Shown piece by piece: positions 1-9,351 of a stretch of DNA of 64,000 nucleotides; within the stretch, counting starts at the first letter, position 1, and each line of letters begins with the position of its first letter. The stretch is taken from contig NZ_JAEUAT010000005.1 of assembly GCF_019511525.1 (NCBI RefSeq), positions 186,001-250,000 on the forward strand, read 5' to 3'. The position numbers were made by a program, and so were the translations under genes. Origin of the DNA: Rhizobium cauense. GTDB taxonomy: Bacteria; Pseudomonadota; Alphaproteobacteria; Rhizobiales; Rhizobiaceae. The notes beneath the pieces are model-generated. The model had not been told where the DNA came from. It searched no databases and worked only from the letters and a program-made list of their open reading frames with translations.

Positions 1-2
1 AC

Positions 3-173
3 CGTGAAACCGGCAACACCGTCGTCGTCGTTTCGCACGATCCAGATGAAGTAGAACGCATCGCCGATTTCGGACTGTTTATCGAAGACGGCGCGGTTGC
101 CGTGGCGGCCCCGATCGGGGAGTTTCTGGCTGGCGAGCGGCATCCCGGATTGACGCAATTTCTCCGCAGCTGA
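3..173 (+). CDS. ABC transporter ATP-binding protein, C-terminal fragment
   Basis: Only the last 56 codons lie in the window; the gene begins upstream of base 1. The fragment carries the H-loop region (VVVVSHDPDEVERIAD), in which the histidine contacts the gamma-phosphate of ATP. The short tail that follows resembles nucleotide-binding subunits of small importers. Walker A, signature and Walker B motifs are outside the window, so the substrate cannot be judged. The stop codon is TGA at 171-173. Membership of the ABC ATPase superfamily is secure, but nothing more specific is. Confidence 0.75.
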   Translation, partial: RETGNTVVVVSHDPDEVERIADFGLFIEDGAVAVAAPIGEFLAGERHPGLTQFLRS

Positions 174-448
174 CGAATCTGGCCGTTACAACGGCACTTT
201 TGCCATATTTTGAGGCGACCGAGAAAACTGCAAGGTCACGTTAGGCTTGCTAAAATACAACGGCGCCACATTTACTTAGAGTCTCGCTATGCAACCGATG
301 CGGAAATCAGTTACAGCAAAGACTTGTGTCCCCGATTGTGCAATGCAAGAGCGGGGACGGACGCCTGTTGGATCAAAATGAGACCGAGCGGGTCGCGGAA
401 GCGGGCCGGTCGACAAGCAAGATGACTTGGAGAGCCAGACTGGACAGC

Positions 449-1966
449 ATGACGACGTGGAAATTGCCCGCGCCTTCCAGTGATGTGCTCTCTTCAGCGT
501 GCCGTTTGATCCGGCGGGCCTCGGTTGTCTGTGTTGCGAGCCTGGTGCTCTACGGCTGTCAGTCCATGCTTGAGCAATCCTATCAGCCGAGCGTCGGACC
601 GTCGTCCAATCCGCAGATTGTTGATGAAGTGCAGAAGAACGATCCGCGCGCAGCCATGGGCGCCCGCGAGCATCCGCGTATCGTTGCAAGCTATGGTGGC
701 GAATACAAGGATGCAAAGACGGAGCGGCTGGTTGCTCGTATCGCGGGTGCGCTAACGGCGGTCTCTGAGAATCCGAGCCAGTCCTATCGCATCACCATCC
801 TGAACTCCCCCGCCATCAATGCTTTTGCATTGCCCGGCGGTTATCTCTATGTGACGCGCGGTCTACTGGCGCTTGCCAATGACGCATCCGAGGTCGCAGC
901 GGTTCTCTCGCACGAGATGGGCCACGTCACCGCAAACCATGGCATTGAGCGACAGAAACGCGAGGAAGCGGAAGTCATCGCCAGCCGCGTGGTTGCGGAA
1001 GTGCTGTCGAGCGATATTGCAGGAAAGCAGGCTCTGGCGCGTGGCAAGCTCCGATTGGCGGCGTTTTCACGGCAGCAGGAGCTGCAGGCCGACGTTATCG
1101 GCGTCCGGATGCTCGGGGAAGCAGGCTACGATCCCTATGCGGCAGCGCGGTTCCTGGATTCCATGGCCGGCTACAGCCGCTTCATGTCGGTCGATCCTGA
1201 GGCGGATCAGAGCCTTGACTTCCTATCCAGCCACCCGAACTCGGCGCAGCGTATCGAGCTTGCGCGCGATCATGCTCGCGCCTTTGGCCAGGAAGGGAAG
1301 GTTGGCGACAAAGGCAGGGACTATTATCTCGACGGCATCGACGGGCTGCTCTATGGCGACAGCCCGGAGGAAGGGTATGTTCGTGGCCAGACCTTCCTGC
1401 ATGGCGGGCTTGGTATCCGCTTCGACGTACCGCCTGATTTCAAGATCGACAACAAGGTCGAAGCCGTCATGGCGACCGGGCCAGGCGATGTCGCGATCCG
1501 CTTCGATGGCGTTGCCGATACCCAGAACCAGAGCCTGACCAACTATATTTCCAGCGGCTGGGTCACAGGCCTTGATCCCTCCACGATCCAGCAGATCACA
1601 GTCAATGGAATGGAAGCTGCAACAGCGCGAGCAAGCGCGGATCGCTGGGATTTTGACGTCACCGTCATCCGCAACAACGCTCAGATCTTTCGGTTCCTGA
1701 CAGCCGTGCCGAAGGGAAGCCCGACGCTGCAGCCGACAGCGGATGTCCTGCGGGCGAGCTTCCGCCGGATGACGCCAGAGGAGACGGCATCACTGAAGCC
1801 CCTGCGCGTCAGAGTCGTCAAAGTGCGTGCAGGTGAAAACATCACGACGCTTGCTGCAAGGATGATGGGGACGGACCGAAAACTCGATCTGTTCAAGCTT
1901 ATCAATGCCCTGCCGACTGGCGCATCCGTGGCGCCAGGTGACCGCGTCAAGATTATCGCAGAATAA
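449..1966 (+). CDS. M48-family metalloprotease, lipoprotein with C-terminal LysM-like domain
   Basis: Predicted envelope protease of the BepA/YfgC type. From the chosen ATG, a basic and hydrophobic leader runs to a lipobox-like LYGC with Cys37, suggesting a lipid-anchored periplasmic protein. The zinc motif HEMGH lies at residues 155-159 and a downstream QELQAD supplies the expected third ligand. The last 50 residues (VRAGENITTLAARMMG onward) look like a LysM peptidoglycan-binding module. In-frame ATGs occur at 422 and 449 and a TTG at about 507; none has a strong ribosome-binding site, so the start is uncertain. It converges on rpoH2, with a hairpin between them. A quality-control role in the outer membrane is inferred from family and from the heat-shock neighbour. 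Confidence 0.85.
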   Translation: MTTWKLPAPSSDVLSSACRLIRRASVVCVASLVLYGCQSMLEQSYQPSVGPSSNPQIVDEVQKNDPRAAMGAREHPRIVASYGGEYKDAKTERLVARIAGALTAVSENPSQSYRITILNSPAINAFALPGGYLYVTRGLLALANDASEVAAVLSHEMGHVTANHGIERQKREEAEVIASRVVAEVLSSDIAGKQALARGKLRLAAFSRQQELQADVIGVRMLGEAGYDPYAAARFLDSMAGYSRFMSVDPEADQSLDFLSSHPNSAQRIELARDHARAFGQEGKVGDKGRDYYLDGIDGLLYGDSPEEGYVRGQTFLHGGLGIRFDVPPDFKIDNKVEAVMATGPGDVAIRFDGVADTQNQSLTNYISSGWVTGLDPSTIQQITVNGMEAATARASADRWDFDVTVIRNNAQIFRFLTAVPKGSPTLQPTADVLRASFRRMTPEETASLKPLRVRVVKVRAGENITTLAARMMGTDRKLDLFKLINALPTGASVAPGDRVKIIAE

Positions 1967-1971
1967 AAGAA

Positions 1972-1991
1972 GGCCCGGTTTTCGCCGGGCC
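1972..1991 (-). terminator. Rho-independent terminator of rpoH2
   Basis: GGCCCGG and CCGGGCC arms surround a short loop between two convergent genes. Read on the minus strand the hairpin is followed by TTCTTTTATT, so it mainly serves rpoH2. On the plus strand the U-tract is missing. Confidence 0.75.
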
Positions 1992-2019
1992 AGTTGCATC
2001 ACTGGGGGAGTAAGCTCTT

Positions 2020-2883
<864 letters not shown>

Positions 2884-3022
2884 ATTGGTCTCCTGAATTC
2901 AGGCGTCAGCCAAAAGAGCAAAGAATGCTTGCTTCCGGACATTGCGGCCCGGATCAAATTCATGTCTTGAAGGTATGAAGGCCCGAACTCTGGACGTTTC
3001 CAGGTGGAGCCCTAGCTTATCG

Positions 3023-3094
3023 TTATGCGCCGGTAATGCGGCCGGGTAGGACCAGTTTCTTCAGGTTGCCAAACAGGCAAAACGTGGAAGTCAT
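3023..3094 (-). CDS. Possible 23-residue leader peptide upstream of rpoH2
   Basis: On the minus strand, AGGAG sits 7 nt before an ATG that opens 23 codons (starting MTSTFCLFGNLKKLV) and stops with TAA. It lies between the EcfG-type promoter and rpoH2, so it would be on the rpoH2 leader transcript. The good ribosome-binding site and position are the only support. No family is recognised, and a chance ORF remains possible. Confidence 0.35.
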   Translation of the reverse strand: MTSTFCLFGNLKKLVLPGRITGA

Positions 3095-3127
3095 GATCCG
3101 CTCCTATCGAACGTTTACAGGAATGCG

Positions 3128-3152
3128 AACGTTCGAGGGTGATGGCAGTTCC
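3128..3152 (-). promoter_or_regulatory. EcfG/RpoE2-type general stress promoter for rpoH2
   Basis: The minus strand reads GGAAC, 16 nt, CGTT, an exact match to the alphaproteobacterial EcfG (RpoE2) consensus GGAAC-N16/17-CGTT. Transcription would start near 3120, leaving a leader of about 235 nt before rpoH2. Confidence 0.7.
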
Positions 3153-3207
3153 CGACGCTGTCCGCAGCTACATCACCTAAACGCGCCAGGATGGAAAAAG
3201 TTCCAAT

Positions 3208-3237
3208 AAAAAACCCGGCACGATGGCCGGGTTTTTT
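3208..3237 (-). terminator. Rho-independent terminator after carD (bidirectional shape)
   Basis: AAAAAACCCGGC, a 6-nt loop, then GCCGGGTTTTTT. It begins 18 nt past the carD stop, and A- and T-runs on both sides let it work in either direction. Confidence 0.85.
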
Positions 3238-3255
3238 GCAGGAAAAACAAGTAGC

Positions 3256-3828
3256 TTATGCAGCCTCGTCCTGAGATTCGTCTTCTTCGATTGCCTTGCC
3301 GCGCTTCGGACCCTTGTTGAGGTTGGTTTCGACGAGGCGAACGGCTTCCGTTTCCGACATCTTGTTCACGGCAGCGATTTCGCGAGCCATGCGATCAAGA
3401 GCGGCTTCATAAAGCTGGCGTTCGGAATACGACTGTTCCGGCTGGTTTTCGGCGCGATAGAGATCGCGGACAACTTCAGCGATGGAGATAAGGTCGCCGG
3501 AATTGATCTTGGCATCATATTCCTGGGCGCGACGGGACCACATGGTACGCTTGACGCGTGCCTTGCCCTGCACAACCTTCAGTGCGCGTTCAACAAAATC
3601 GGTTTCGGAGAGCTTGCGCATGCCGATGCTCATGGCCTTTGCCACCGGCACTTTCAGACGCATCTTGTCCTTCTCGAAATCAATAACGAAAAGTTCAAGC
3701 TTCATGCCTGCTACTTCTTGCTCTTCGATGGCGCTGATGGTACCGACGCCATGTGCGGGGTACACGATCGATTCACCGGTCTTGAAGCCGTGACGTGCGG
3801 AAGAAGGTTTTTTCTGCTGGGTCGTCAT
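3256..3828 (-). CDS. CarD-family transcriptional regulator
   Basis: About 190 residues. The N-terminal RNA polymerase-interacting (Tudor-like) domain shows the family signature FKTGESIVYPAHGVGTI, followed by ELFVIDFEKDKMRLKVPV. A helical C-terminal half carries the conserved MWSRRAQEYDAKINSGD. CarD/CdnL proteins bind the RNA polymerase beta subunit and stabilise open complexes, often at rRNA and housekeeping promoters; in alphaproteobacteria they are growth and stress regulators. The C-terminus is acidic. A TTG at 3837 is in frame, but AGGGAG is only 3 nt from it. The ATG at 3828 is preferred although the spacing (about 12 nt) is long. It has its own terminator. Confidence 0.9.
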   Translation of the reverse strand: MTTQQKKPSSARHGFKTGESIVYPAHGVGTISAIEEQEVAGMKLELFVIDFEKDKMRLKVPVAKAMSIGMRKLSETDFVERALKVVQGKARVKRTMWSRRAQEYDAKINSGDLISIAEVVRDLYRAENQPEQSYSERQLYEAALDRMAREIAAVNKMSETEAVRLVETNLNKGPKRGKAIEEDESQDEAA

Positions 3829-4224
3829 TCTATTCAAAAACTCCCTGTTACGCTTCCGGCTGCAGCCGGAGCCGGGTCAGTCAGGCCCGGATGAGACGGT
3901 CGGATCCGTCGGGTGACTTACTTCTGGTCCCACCGGACCAAAACAAACATATCCATGCGCACAAGCTTGGAACCCTACGGCTCAAGGCGTTGATTTGTCA
4001 CGGAAACCGCGTGTGTGGATTTGTTTTGCTTTCGTGGTGGTTTGGGCATGCTTCATGCCGCAAATGGATCAGTGTGGGAAAGCTATCACAAAAATATGAG
4101 GAAATCAATAATTTACTGCGCCTGAGTCATGCGCGCAACACATGCCACCCATATACCGCGAGCAAGATTCAGGCGTTTTTTATTGAACTCGGGTTCAGAC
4201 CGAGACTTTCCGAGCAGGCTAGGA
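3829..4224. other. Intergenic region between carD and fdxA
   Basis: About 400 bases with no convincing ORF. It should hold the carD promoter. Two short inverted repeats are visible: TGGTCC/GGACCA at 3925-3940 and GGCATG/CATGCC at 4045-4059. A weak hairpin, CTCGG/CCGAG at 4188-4204, lies just past the fdxA stop but lacks a U-run. None can be assigned a function. Confidence 0.4.
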
Positions 4225-4563
4225 TCAGTCGCCAGATCCGGGCTTTTCCGAGAAGTACTTCTCGAACTTGCCGCTTTCGCCGTCCATTTCCTTGGCCTCG
4301 GGCATCGCATCCTTCTTGACCGTTATGTTTGGCCAGATGCTGGCATACTCGGCATTGATCTTGAGCCACTTGTCGAGGCCCGGCTCCGTGTCCGGCTTGA
4401 TCGCCTCGGCGGGACATTCCGGCTCGCAAACGCCACAGTCGATGCATTCGTCCGGGTGAATGACGAGGAAGTTTTCGCCTTCATAGAAGCAGTCGACAGG
4501 GCAGACTTCCACGCAGTCGGTATATTTGCAGCGAATGCAATTGTCGGTCACGACATAGGTCAT
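4225..4563 (-). CDS. fdxA: Ferredoxin FdxA, 7Fe type
   Basis: 112 residues starting [17 protein letters not shown]. Two cluster motifs are visible: Cys residues in [17 protein letters not shown] and in [12 protein letters not shown], the arrangement of a [3Fe-4S][4Fe-4S] ferredoxin with an alphaproteobacterial C-terminal extension ([17 protein letters not shown]). It is a small soluble electron carrier. An in-frame codon extends upstream to 4626, but the ATG at 4563 has GGAG 8 nt before it and gives the family N-terminus. It lies in a minus-strand run (helicase, S4 protein, fdxA, carD) often seen together in alphaproteobacteria. Confidence 0.93.
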   Translation of the reverse strand: MTYVVTDNCIRCKYTDCVEVCPVDCFYEGENFLVIHPDECIDCGVCEPECPAEAIKPDTEPGLDKWLKINAEYASIWPNITVKKDAMPEAKEMDGESGKFEKYFSEKPGSGD

Positions 4564-4756
4564 GAAGAACTCCAGGACTTCCATACAATGGGGCCGGGCA
4601 ACCTGGAACGTCGCGCCTTTCCCCAACCGGAAAGGAAGCAGTGAGTTGCTTGGGAGGCAGTCACGCTATCCGGCAAGTTGATTGTGACGTATCGGCTTTG
4701 CCAGCGGATTTCAAGAATAAAGAAATCGCAAAACCCGGAAGTTCGGACAGAGTTTT

Positions 4757-5161
4757 CTAATCCTCGTCCGACATCAGCCTGTCAATTGCACGGCGCTCCT
4801 TTTTTGTGGGGCGCCCCGCTCCCGTCGCGCGCATCGCCTGCTCGTACGGTGTGAGGCGCTTCGTCTCGTCCGGTGGTGGCGTCAGGTCGTCATAGAGCAA
4901 TCGAGCTTCCTCATAGGGACCCCGTCGCTCACCGCCTGATTTGACAATCAGGACAACATCGCGCCGTTCGAGAGTCAGTTCCACCTTGTCGCCGGCCTTC
5001 ACCGTTTGACTCGGCTGAACGGCGCGCTCGCCGTTGATCCTGACATGTCCCGATTGAATGTGGCTTTGGGCCAGCGAGCGCGATTTTACCATGCGCGTGA
5101 AGAACAGCCACTTGTCGATGCGCTGTCGCGAACCGCTTCCTGGCTGTGTCTCCCCGCCCAT
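4757..5161 (-). CDS. S4-domain RNA-binding protein, Hsp15 (HslR)-like
   Basis: 134 residues. The S4 fold is at residues 13-60 (RIDKWLFFTRMVKSRSLAQS, then HVRINGERAVQPSQTVKAGDKVEL), followed by a basic tail (GRPTKKERRAIDRL). Hsp15-like proteins bind 50S subunits carrying stalled nascent chains. The ATG lies 4 nt beyond the stop of the upstream helicase, so the two are translationally linked; a GAAG-type ribosome-binding site lies in the helicase tail. An RNA-metabolism pairing is inferred from the link. Confidence 0.88.
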   Translation of the reverse strand: MGGETQPGSGSRQRIDKWLFFTRMVKSRSLAQSHIQSGHVRINGERAVQPSQTVKAGDKVELTLERRDVVLIVKSGGERRGPYEEARLLYDDLTPPPDETKRLTPYEQAMRATGAGRPTKKERRAIDRLMSDED

Positions 5162-5165
5162 GCGC

Positions 5166-8100
5166 TTACTTCTTCATCTGCTCCTTCAAGGCAGCAAGCT
5201 TTGCGAAAGGAGAATCCGGATCGATCGGCTTTTCCTTGCGCGGTGGCTTGGCCTCGAAGCGCAACGGCTGTGAGCCGCCACGGTTGTTGTTGCGATCCTT
5301 GCGGTCGCCACGGTCCTGACGGTCGCCCCGCTGTTCGTTGCGGTCACCGCGTCCCTGATTTGGCTTGCCGCCGTCACGACCACGCTGCTGGCGGTTGCCA
5401 TCGCGGTTTTCGCGGCCTTCACGATTGTCACCGCCTTCACCACCGCCATGACGGCGGTTGCCCTGCGGGCGCTCGTTGCCACCACGGCGTTCGCCGTGAT
5501 TGCGGGCCTGACGCTGGTTGTCGTTACGTCCGCCGAGGCGCCACAGCAGAACCGGCTTCGGTTCGGCCGGCTCGCCAGCTTCCCCAGTTGCCGGAGCAAC
5601 GTCAACAGCGGTTTCCGCAACAACAGGAGCTTCGGCAGCCGGCGCTTCGGCAGTTGCCTCTTCAGCCTGGTCGACATCGTCGTGATCGGCCTTTTCGGCA
5701 GCGTCGTCAGCGGACGGCTCGGCAGCAGCGGCAGGTGCAGCCGAAGCGTCCTGCGTGGCAAGATGAGCGGCAGCTTCTTCAGCCTTTACCGCGTCAGCGC
5801 GATAACCGAGCCCCTTGAGGATCTCTTCCATATCCTCGAGCGTTGCGCCGAGGATTGACAGCATTGCGGTCGTCGTCGTGAAACGGCGGCCATCATAAGC
5901 GCCCTCAGGACGGTTTGCCTGACCCGGCTTCCACTGCAGCAGCGGACGGATGATATCGGCCAGTCGCTCGAGAATATCGATTCTGACGGCACGCTTTCCG
6001 AGAAAGCGGAAACCGGCAAGCTTGTAGAAGGTGCGCTCGAAGCTCGGATCGGTGACGACCGACGTGCGTCCGGCAGCAAGCACCGGAATGAGGTCGCCAT
6101 AGCCTGGCTTATCCAGGCCGTCGTTCCTGAGTGCCCAGAGGAGCGTGATGAGCTCTGCCGGTGCCGGCTTCAGGAGGGCCGGAACGAAGATATGGTAGGC
6201 GCCAAAGCGGACGCCGTAACGGCGCATGGAGGCGCGCGCATCCTGATCAAGCGACTTTACCTCTTCGGTCACGTCGCGACGGAACAGTACGCCGAGGTTC
6301 TCGACGAGCTGGAATGCAAGCCCCTTGGCCAGGCCCTGCAGGTCCTCCGCACGAGACAGATCGTCAAGCGGCTTCAAAACCGTGCTGATGTGATGGTTCA
6401 CGAAGCGCTCGATGCGAGCAGCCACGTGGTCGCGCGCATTGCCCGTCAACTGCTCGTCGGCAAGCAAAATCACGCGCGGGCGCATGACGTGATCGCTGCC
6501 TGCCAGACGCGCTACCGGATCGCCCAGCCAGCGGATTGCACCGTCCGAACTGATCGCAAGGTCGCTATTGCCGGCAGCGTGGAGACGCGCTGCGCGTGCC
6601 TCGAACTCCAGGGCAAGCGCCTTCTGCGAAGCAGATTGAACAGCCTTGGCGTCCGGTCCCTCGGCCCCCGAAATGGGCGTGAACCGGAATCCCGACAACT
6701 GCCCCACATGATGTCCTTCAACAAAGACATCGCCATTTACACTGATTTCAGCTTCCAGCATCGCATTCTCTCTCAGGCGCTTCATGAGCACAGATGTCCT
6801 GCGATCAACAAAGCGTTTCGTCAACCTTTCATGTAACGCATCGGACAATCGATCCTCGATTTCCCGCGTCTTTTCCTGCCAGTGTGTCGGATCGGCAAGC
6901 CAATTGGGCCGATTCGACACATAGGTCCAGGTCCTTATCTGCGCGATTCGCGCCGAAAGCGTGTCAATCTCACCGTCAGTTCGATCTGCGCGATGTACCT
7001 GCTCGGCAAGGAAGTCCTCATTTACCGTGCCATAGCGGACGAGATCGGAAAAGAGGGTGGAGATGAGATCGGCGTGTTGGGCCGGTGCAATGCGCCGGTA
7101 GTCCGGAAGCGCGCAGGCTTCCCACAACTTCTCGACGCGTGCCGGGCTCGTTGCCAAGTCGATGATTTCGGGGTAGCGCGACAAGTGTTCCAAAGCTTGC
7201 TGGTCGACAGCAGGCAGAGCGCGTGTCAAGCCGGAGACGGTGGGACCGATCTCAAGGCTCGCGCGCAGTGCGTGAATGGAAGCGAAATCAAGGTTCTTTG
7301 TCCGCCACTGCAGCACTTTTACATTATCAAACTCGTGGCTTTCGATGCGTTCGACCAATTCCTCGTCGAAGGGATCGACCTGGCCCGTGACGCCAAACGT
7401 CCCGTCGCGGACGTGTCGGCCGGCGCGACCCGCAATCTGGCCGAGTTCGGCAGGATTGAGATTGCGAAACTGATAGCCGTCGAACTTGCGATCCTGCGCG
7501 AAGGCGACGTGATCGACGTCGAGATTGAGACCCATGCCGATCGCATCGGTCGCGACCAGGTACTCCACGTCTCCTGCCTGATAGAGCGCGACCTGCGCGT
7601 TGCGGGTGCGTGGACTGAGGGCTCCGAGAACGACGGCTGCGCCGCCTCGCTGCCTGCGGATCAGTTCGGCAATCGCATAGACTTCGTCCGCAGAGAAGGC
7701 GACGATCGCCGAACGTTGCGGCAGGCGTGTGATCTTCTTTTGTCCGGCGTAGAACAGTTGGGAGAGTCGCGGTCGTTCGACGACGGTAATTCCCGGAAGC
7801 AGCTGCTGCAAAATCGGGCGCATCGTGCCGGCACCGAGCAATAGCGTTTCGTCGCGGCCGCGCAGATGCAGAATGCGGTCGGTAAAGATGTGGCCCCGTT
7901 CCAGATCGCCGGCGAGTTGCACTTCGTCGATTGCCACGAAGGCGGCTTTGGTTTCGCGTGGCATTGCCTCGACCGTGCAGACAGAGAAGCGCGCATTCGG
8001 AGGCGATATCTTCTCTTCGCCCGTCACCAGCGCAACATTCTGGATGCCGACCTTTTCCGCGACGCGCGTATAGACCTCGCGCGCCAGCAGCCGCAACGGC

Positions 8101-8231
8101 AGTCCGATCACGCCGGTGCCGTGTGCCACCATGCGCTCAATGGCATAATGCGTCTTGCCGGTATTGGTCGGTCCGAGCACCGCGGTTACTCCGCGCCCGC
8201 TCAGTATCATCGGCTGCGATGTCAGTGTCAT
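5166..8231 (-). CDS. Suv3-like superfamily 2 RNA/DNA helicase with long low-complexity tail
   Basis: 1021 residues. Walker A is GPTNTGKT at residues 20-27. A DEVQ Walker B (FVAIDEVQLAGD) and helicase C-terminal motifs (VATDAIGMGLNLDVDHV, QIAGRAGRH) follow. The order matches the Suv3 helicase of the mitochondrial RNA degradosome. The last quarter is an Ala/Glu/Asp-rich stretch, then an Arg/Gly/Asn/Gln-rich basic tract resembling RGG RNA-binding tails, and a short conserved end. The tract is a coding low-complexity segment, not a DNA repeat array. The likely role is structured-RNA unwinding, inferred from family. The ATG at 8231 has only a weak ribosome-binding site. Confidence 0.88.
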   Translation of the reverse strand: MTLTSQPMILSGRGVTAVLGPTNTGKTHYAIERMVAHGTGVIGLPLRLLAREVYTRVAEKVGIQNVALVTGEEKISPPNARFSVCTVEAMPRETKAAFVAIDEVQLAGDLERGHIFTDRILHLRGRDETLLLGAGTMRPILQQLLPGITVVERPRLSQLFYAGQKKITRLPQRSAIVAFSADEVYAIAELIRRQRGGAAVVLGALSPRTRNAQVALYQAGDVEYLVATDAIGMGLNLDVDHVAFAQDRKFDGYQFRNLNPAELGQIAGRAGRHVRDGTFGVTGQVDPFDEELVERIESHEFDNVKVLQWRTKNLDFASIHALRASLEIGPTVSGLTRALPAVDQQALEHLSRYPEIIDLATSPARVEKLWEACALPDYRRIAPAQHADLISTLFSDLVRYGTVNEDFLAEQVHRADRTDGEIDTLSARIAQIRTWTYVSNRPNWLADPTHWQEKTREIEDRLSDALHERLTKRFVDRRTSVLMKRLRENAMLEAEISVNGDVFVEGHHVGQLSGFRFTPISGAEGPDAKAVQSASQKALALEFEARAARLHAAGNSDLAISSDGAIRWLGDPVARLAGSDHVMRPRVILLADEQLTGNARDHVAARIERFVNHHISTVLKPLDDLSRAEDLQGLAKGLAFQLVENLGVLFRRDVTEEVKSLDQDARASMRRYGVRFGAYHIFVPALLKPAPAELITLLWALRNDGLDKPGYGDLIPVLAAGRTSVVTDPSFERTFYKLAGFRFLGKRAVRIDILERLADIIRPLLQWKPGQANRPEGAYDGRRFTTTTAMLSILGATLEDMEEILKGLGYRADAVKAEEAAAHLATQDASAAPAAAAEPSADDAAEKADHDDVDQAEEATAEAPAAEAPVVAETAVDVAPATGEAGEPAEPKPVLLWRLGGRNDNQRQARNHGERRGGNERPQGNRRHGGGEGGDNREGRENRDGNRQQRGRDGGKPNQGRGDRNEQRGDRQDRGDRKDRNNNRGGSQPLRFEAKPPRKEKPIDPDSPFAKLAALKEQMKK

Positions 8232-8683
8232 GGTCCCGCAAGTGAGGCGTGGGGGCGCCTCAGGTCAAGTCAGCTCCTCTCTGAAGCAGACAACACATGG
8301 ACAGCCGACGCTTCAAACGCAAGGGCTGATTTGAATTTTGCCGTGCGGCTTTGGTTGCGCGAATAGCTTGTAGATTGCACGTTTTCCGATTCGGAACAGC
8401 TTGAGAACGAATCGGAGACGAATCGCTGACTCCGGCTGATTCAGCTTTTGTTCACGACTAAGTATTGATTTTGAATCGCTTTTTTCCACAAGATGATGAA
8501 TCATCGAATTCGCGCAAAGCGCGTAGTTCGGTTTGGGGCACTGTTGTCAACTGCCTTTGCGAGGTGGCCTCTGTCCACGGTTTATGCGGGGCGTTGCACT
8601 TTAAGGAGAACTTTCCGCGGAACGGCCGGAAACGACACTCAATTGAGGAAATTTGCCTCGAAAACCGAGCATCTGATCCATGC
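8232..8683. other. Intergenic region upstream of the DUF3309 gene
   Basis: About 450 bases between divergent genes. Several short ORFs exist in both directions, but none has a family resemblance or a good ribosome-binding site. The GAATCG/CGATTC word recurs around 8385-8425. The region should contain the helicase promoter. Confidence 0.4.
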
Positions 8684-8708
8684 GGAACAAAAATCGGTGA
8701 TGCGTGTT
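8684..8708 (+). promoter_or_regulatory. Likely EcfG-type promoter for the DUF3309 gene
   Basis: GGAAC, 16 nt, TGTT: one mismatch from the GGAAC-N16-CGTT general stress consensus. It ends 41 nt before the ATG of the small membrane protein, a natural distance. The same element is perfect upstream of rpoH2. Confidence 0.5.
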
Positions 8709-8749
8709 TCTCGTCCATTGCAAGTGTAATGACCGTGAGGACTTGAACC

Positions 8750-8905
8750 ATGCTTGGTACGATACTGCTTATTATCCTTATTCTGCTTTTGATCGGAGCT
8801 CTACCGAATTGGGGTTATAGCCGCGGCTGGGGCTATGGACCTTCAGGCGGTTTGGGGCTAGTTCTCGTAATTATTCTTATTCTTCTGCTGATGGGTCGCA
8901 TCTAA
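8750..8905 (+). CDS. DUF3309-family small membrane protein
   Basis: 51 residues: a hydrophobic N-terminal segment (LGTILLIILILLLIGALPNW), a Gly/Tyr-rich middle (YSRGWGYGPSGG), and a second hydrophobic segment ending LLLMGRI. This is the DUF3309 layout, two membrane segments around a glycine-rich loop. The function is not known. The ribosome-binding site is weak (GTGAGGACTTGAACC before the ATG). It is followed 27 nt later by a glycine-zipper lipoprotein and probably co-transcribed from the EcfG-type promoter, suggesting a role in envelope stress (inference). Confidence 0.75.
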   Translation: MLGTILLIILILLLIGALPNWGYSRGWGYGPSGGLGLVLVIILILLLMGRI

Positions 8906-8932
8906 GCGACGGAAAAAACTGGGAGATATGTC

Positions 8933-9193
8933 ATGATGAAGAAGATTGTTCTCGTTGGCGCCCTCGTCGGCGCATTGGCTTCTTGCACTGCGACCGAGCA
9001 GGGAACCGCGATTGGCGCGGGCACCGGCGCAATTATTGGCGGTGCTGTCAGCAACAGCTGGGGTGGTGCTGCGGTTGGCGCCGTGGCCGGTGGCCTCGCT
9101 GGTGCGCTGATCGGTCAGTCGGTCGAACGCCGCGGCTACTGCGTCTACAGAGACAGGTACGGCCGCCGCTACGAGGCACGTTGCCCGCGCTAA
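8933..9193 (+). CDS. Small glycine-zipper lipoprotein
   Basis: 86 residues. A lipoprotein signal peptide ends at ALASC, with Cys18 as the lipidated residue. A glycine zipper follows (GTAIGAGTGAIIGGAVS, then GAAVGAVAGGLAGALIG), then a short Arg/Tyr/Cys-rich tail. GGGAGA precedes the ATG. This family sits in the outer membrane or periplasm; some members are called 17-kDa antigen-like or entericidin-like. No enzyme motif is visible. Confidence 0.8.
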   Translation: MMKKIVLVGALVGALASCTATEQGTAIGAGTGAIIGGAVSNSWGGAAVGAVAGGLAGALIGQSVERRGYCVYRDRYGRRYEARCPR

Positions 9194-9231
9194 CGTGGGT
9201 GGCTTTCAACAGCCTTGTTGTTCTGGAATTG

Positions 9232-9262
9232 AAAGCGCCGGTTCGACCGGCGCTTTTGTTTT
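9232..9262 (+). terminator. Rho-independent terminator after the glycine-zipper gene
   Basis: AAAGCGCCGGT, loop TCG, ACCGGCGCTTT, then TTGTTTT. It is a strong 11-bp stem 38 nt after the stop codon. Confidence 0.9.
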
Positions 9263-9296
9263 AACAGGTCGCGATACTGGCTCGATGGATGACAAG

Positions 9297-9329
9297 AAAA
9301 AGGCCGCTTCGTTTCCGAAAGCGGCCTTT
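9297..9329 (-). terminator. Rho-independent terminator after efp
   Basis: Read on the minus strand: AAAGGCCGCTT, a short loop, AAGCGGCCTTTTT. It starts 22 nt past the efp stop. Confidence 0.88.
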
Positions 9330-9351
9330 GGGTTCTCAGCACAGCGGCCGA

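Noticed and set aside
4188..4204. CTCGG/CCGAG hairpin as fdxA terminator
   Set aside because: Short stem and no U-run on the fdxA strand.
8465..8746. 93-codon plus-strand frame upstream of the DUF3309 gene
   Set aside because: No ribosome-binding site or family resemblance, and it overlaps the likely EcfG promoter.
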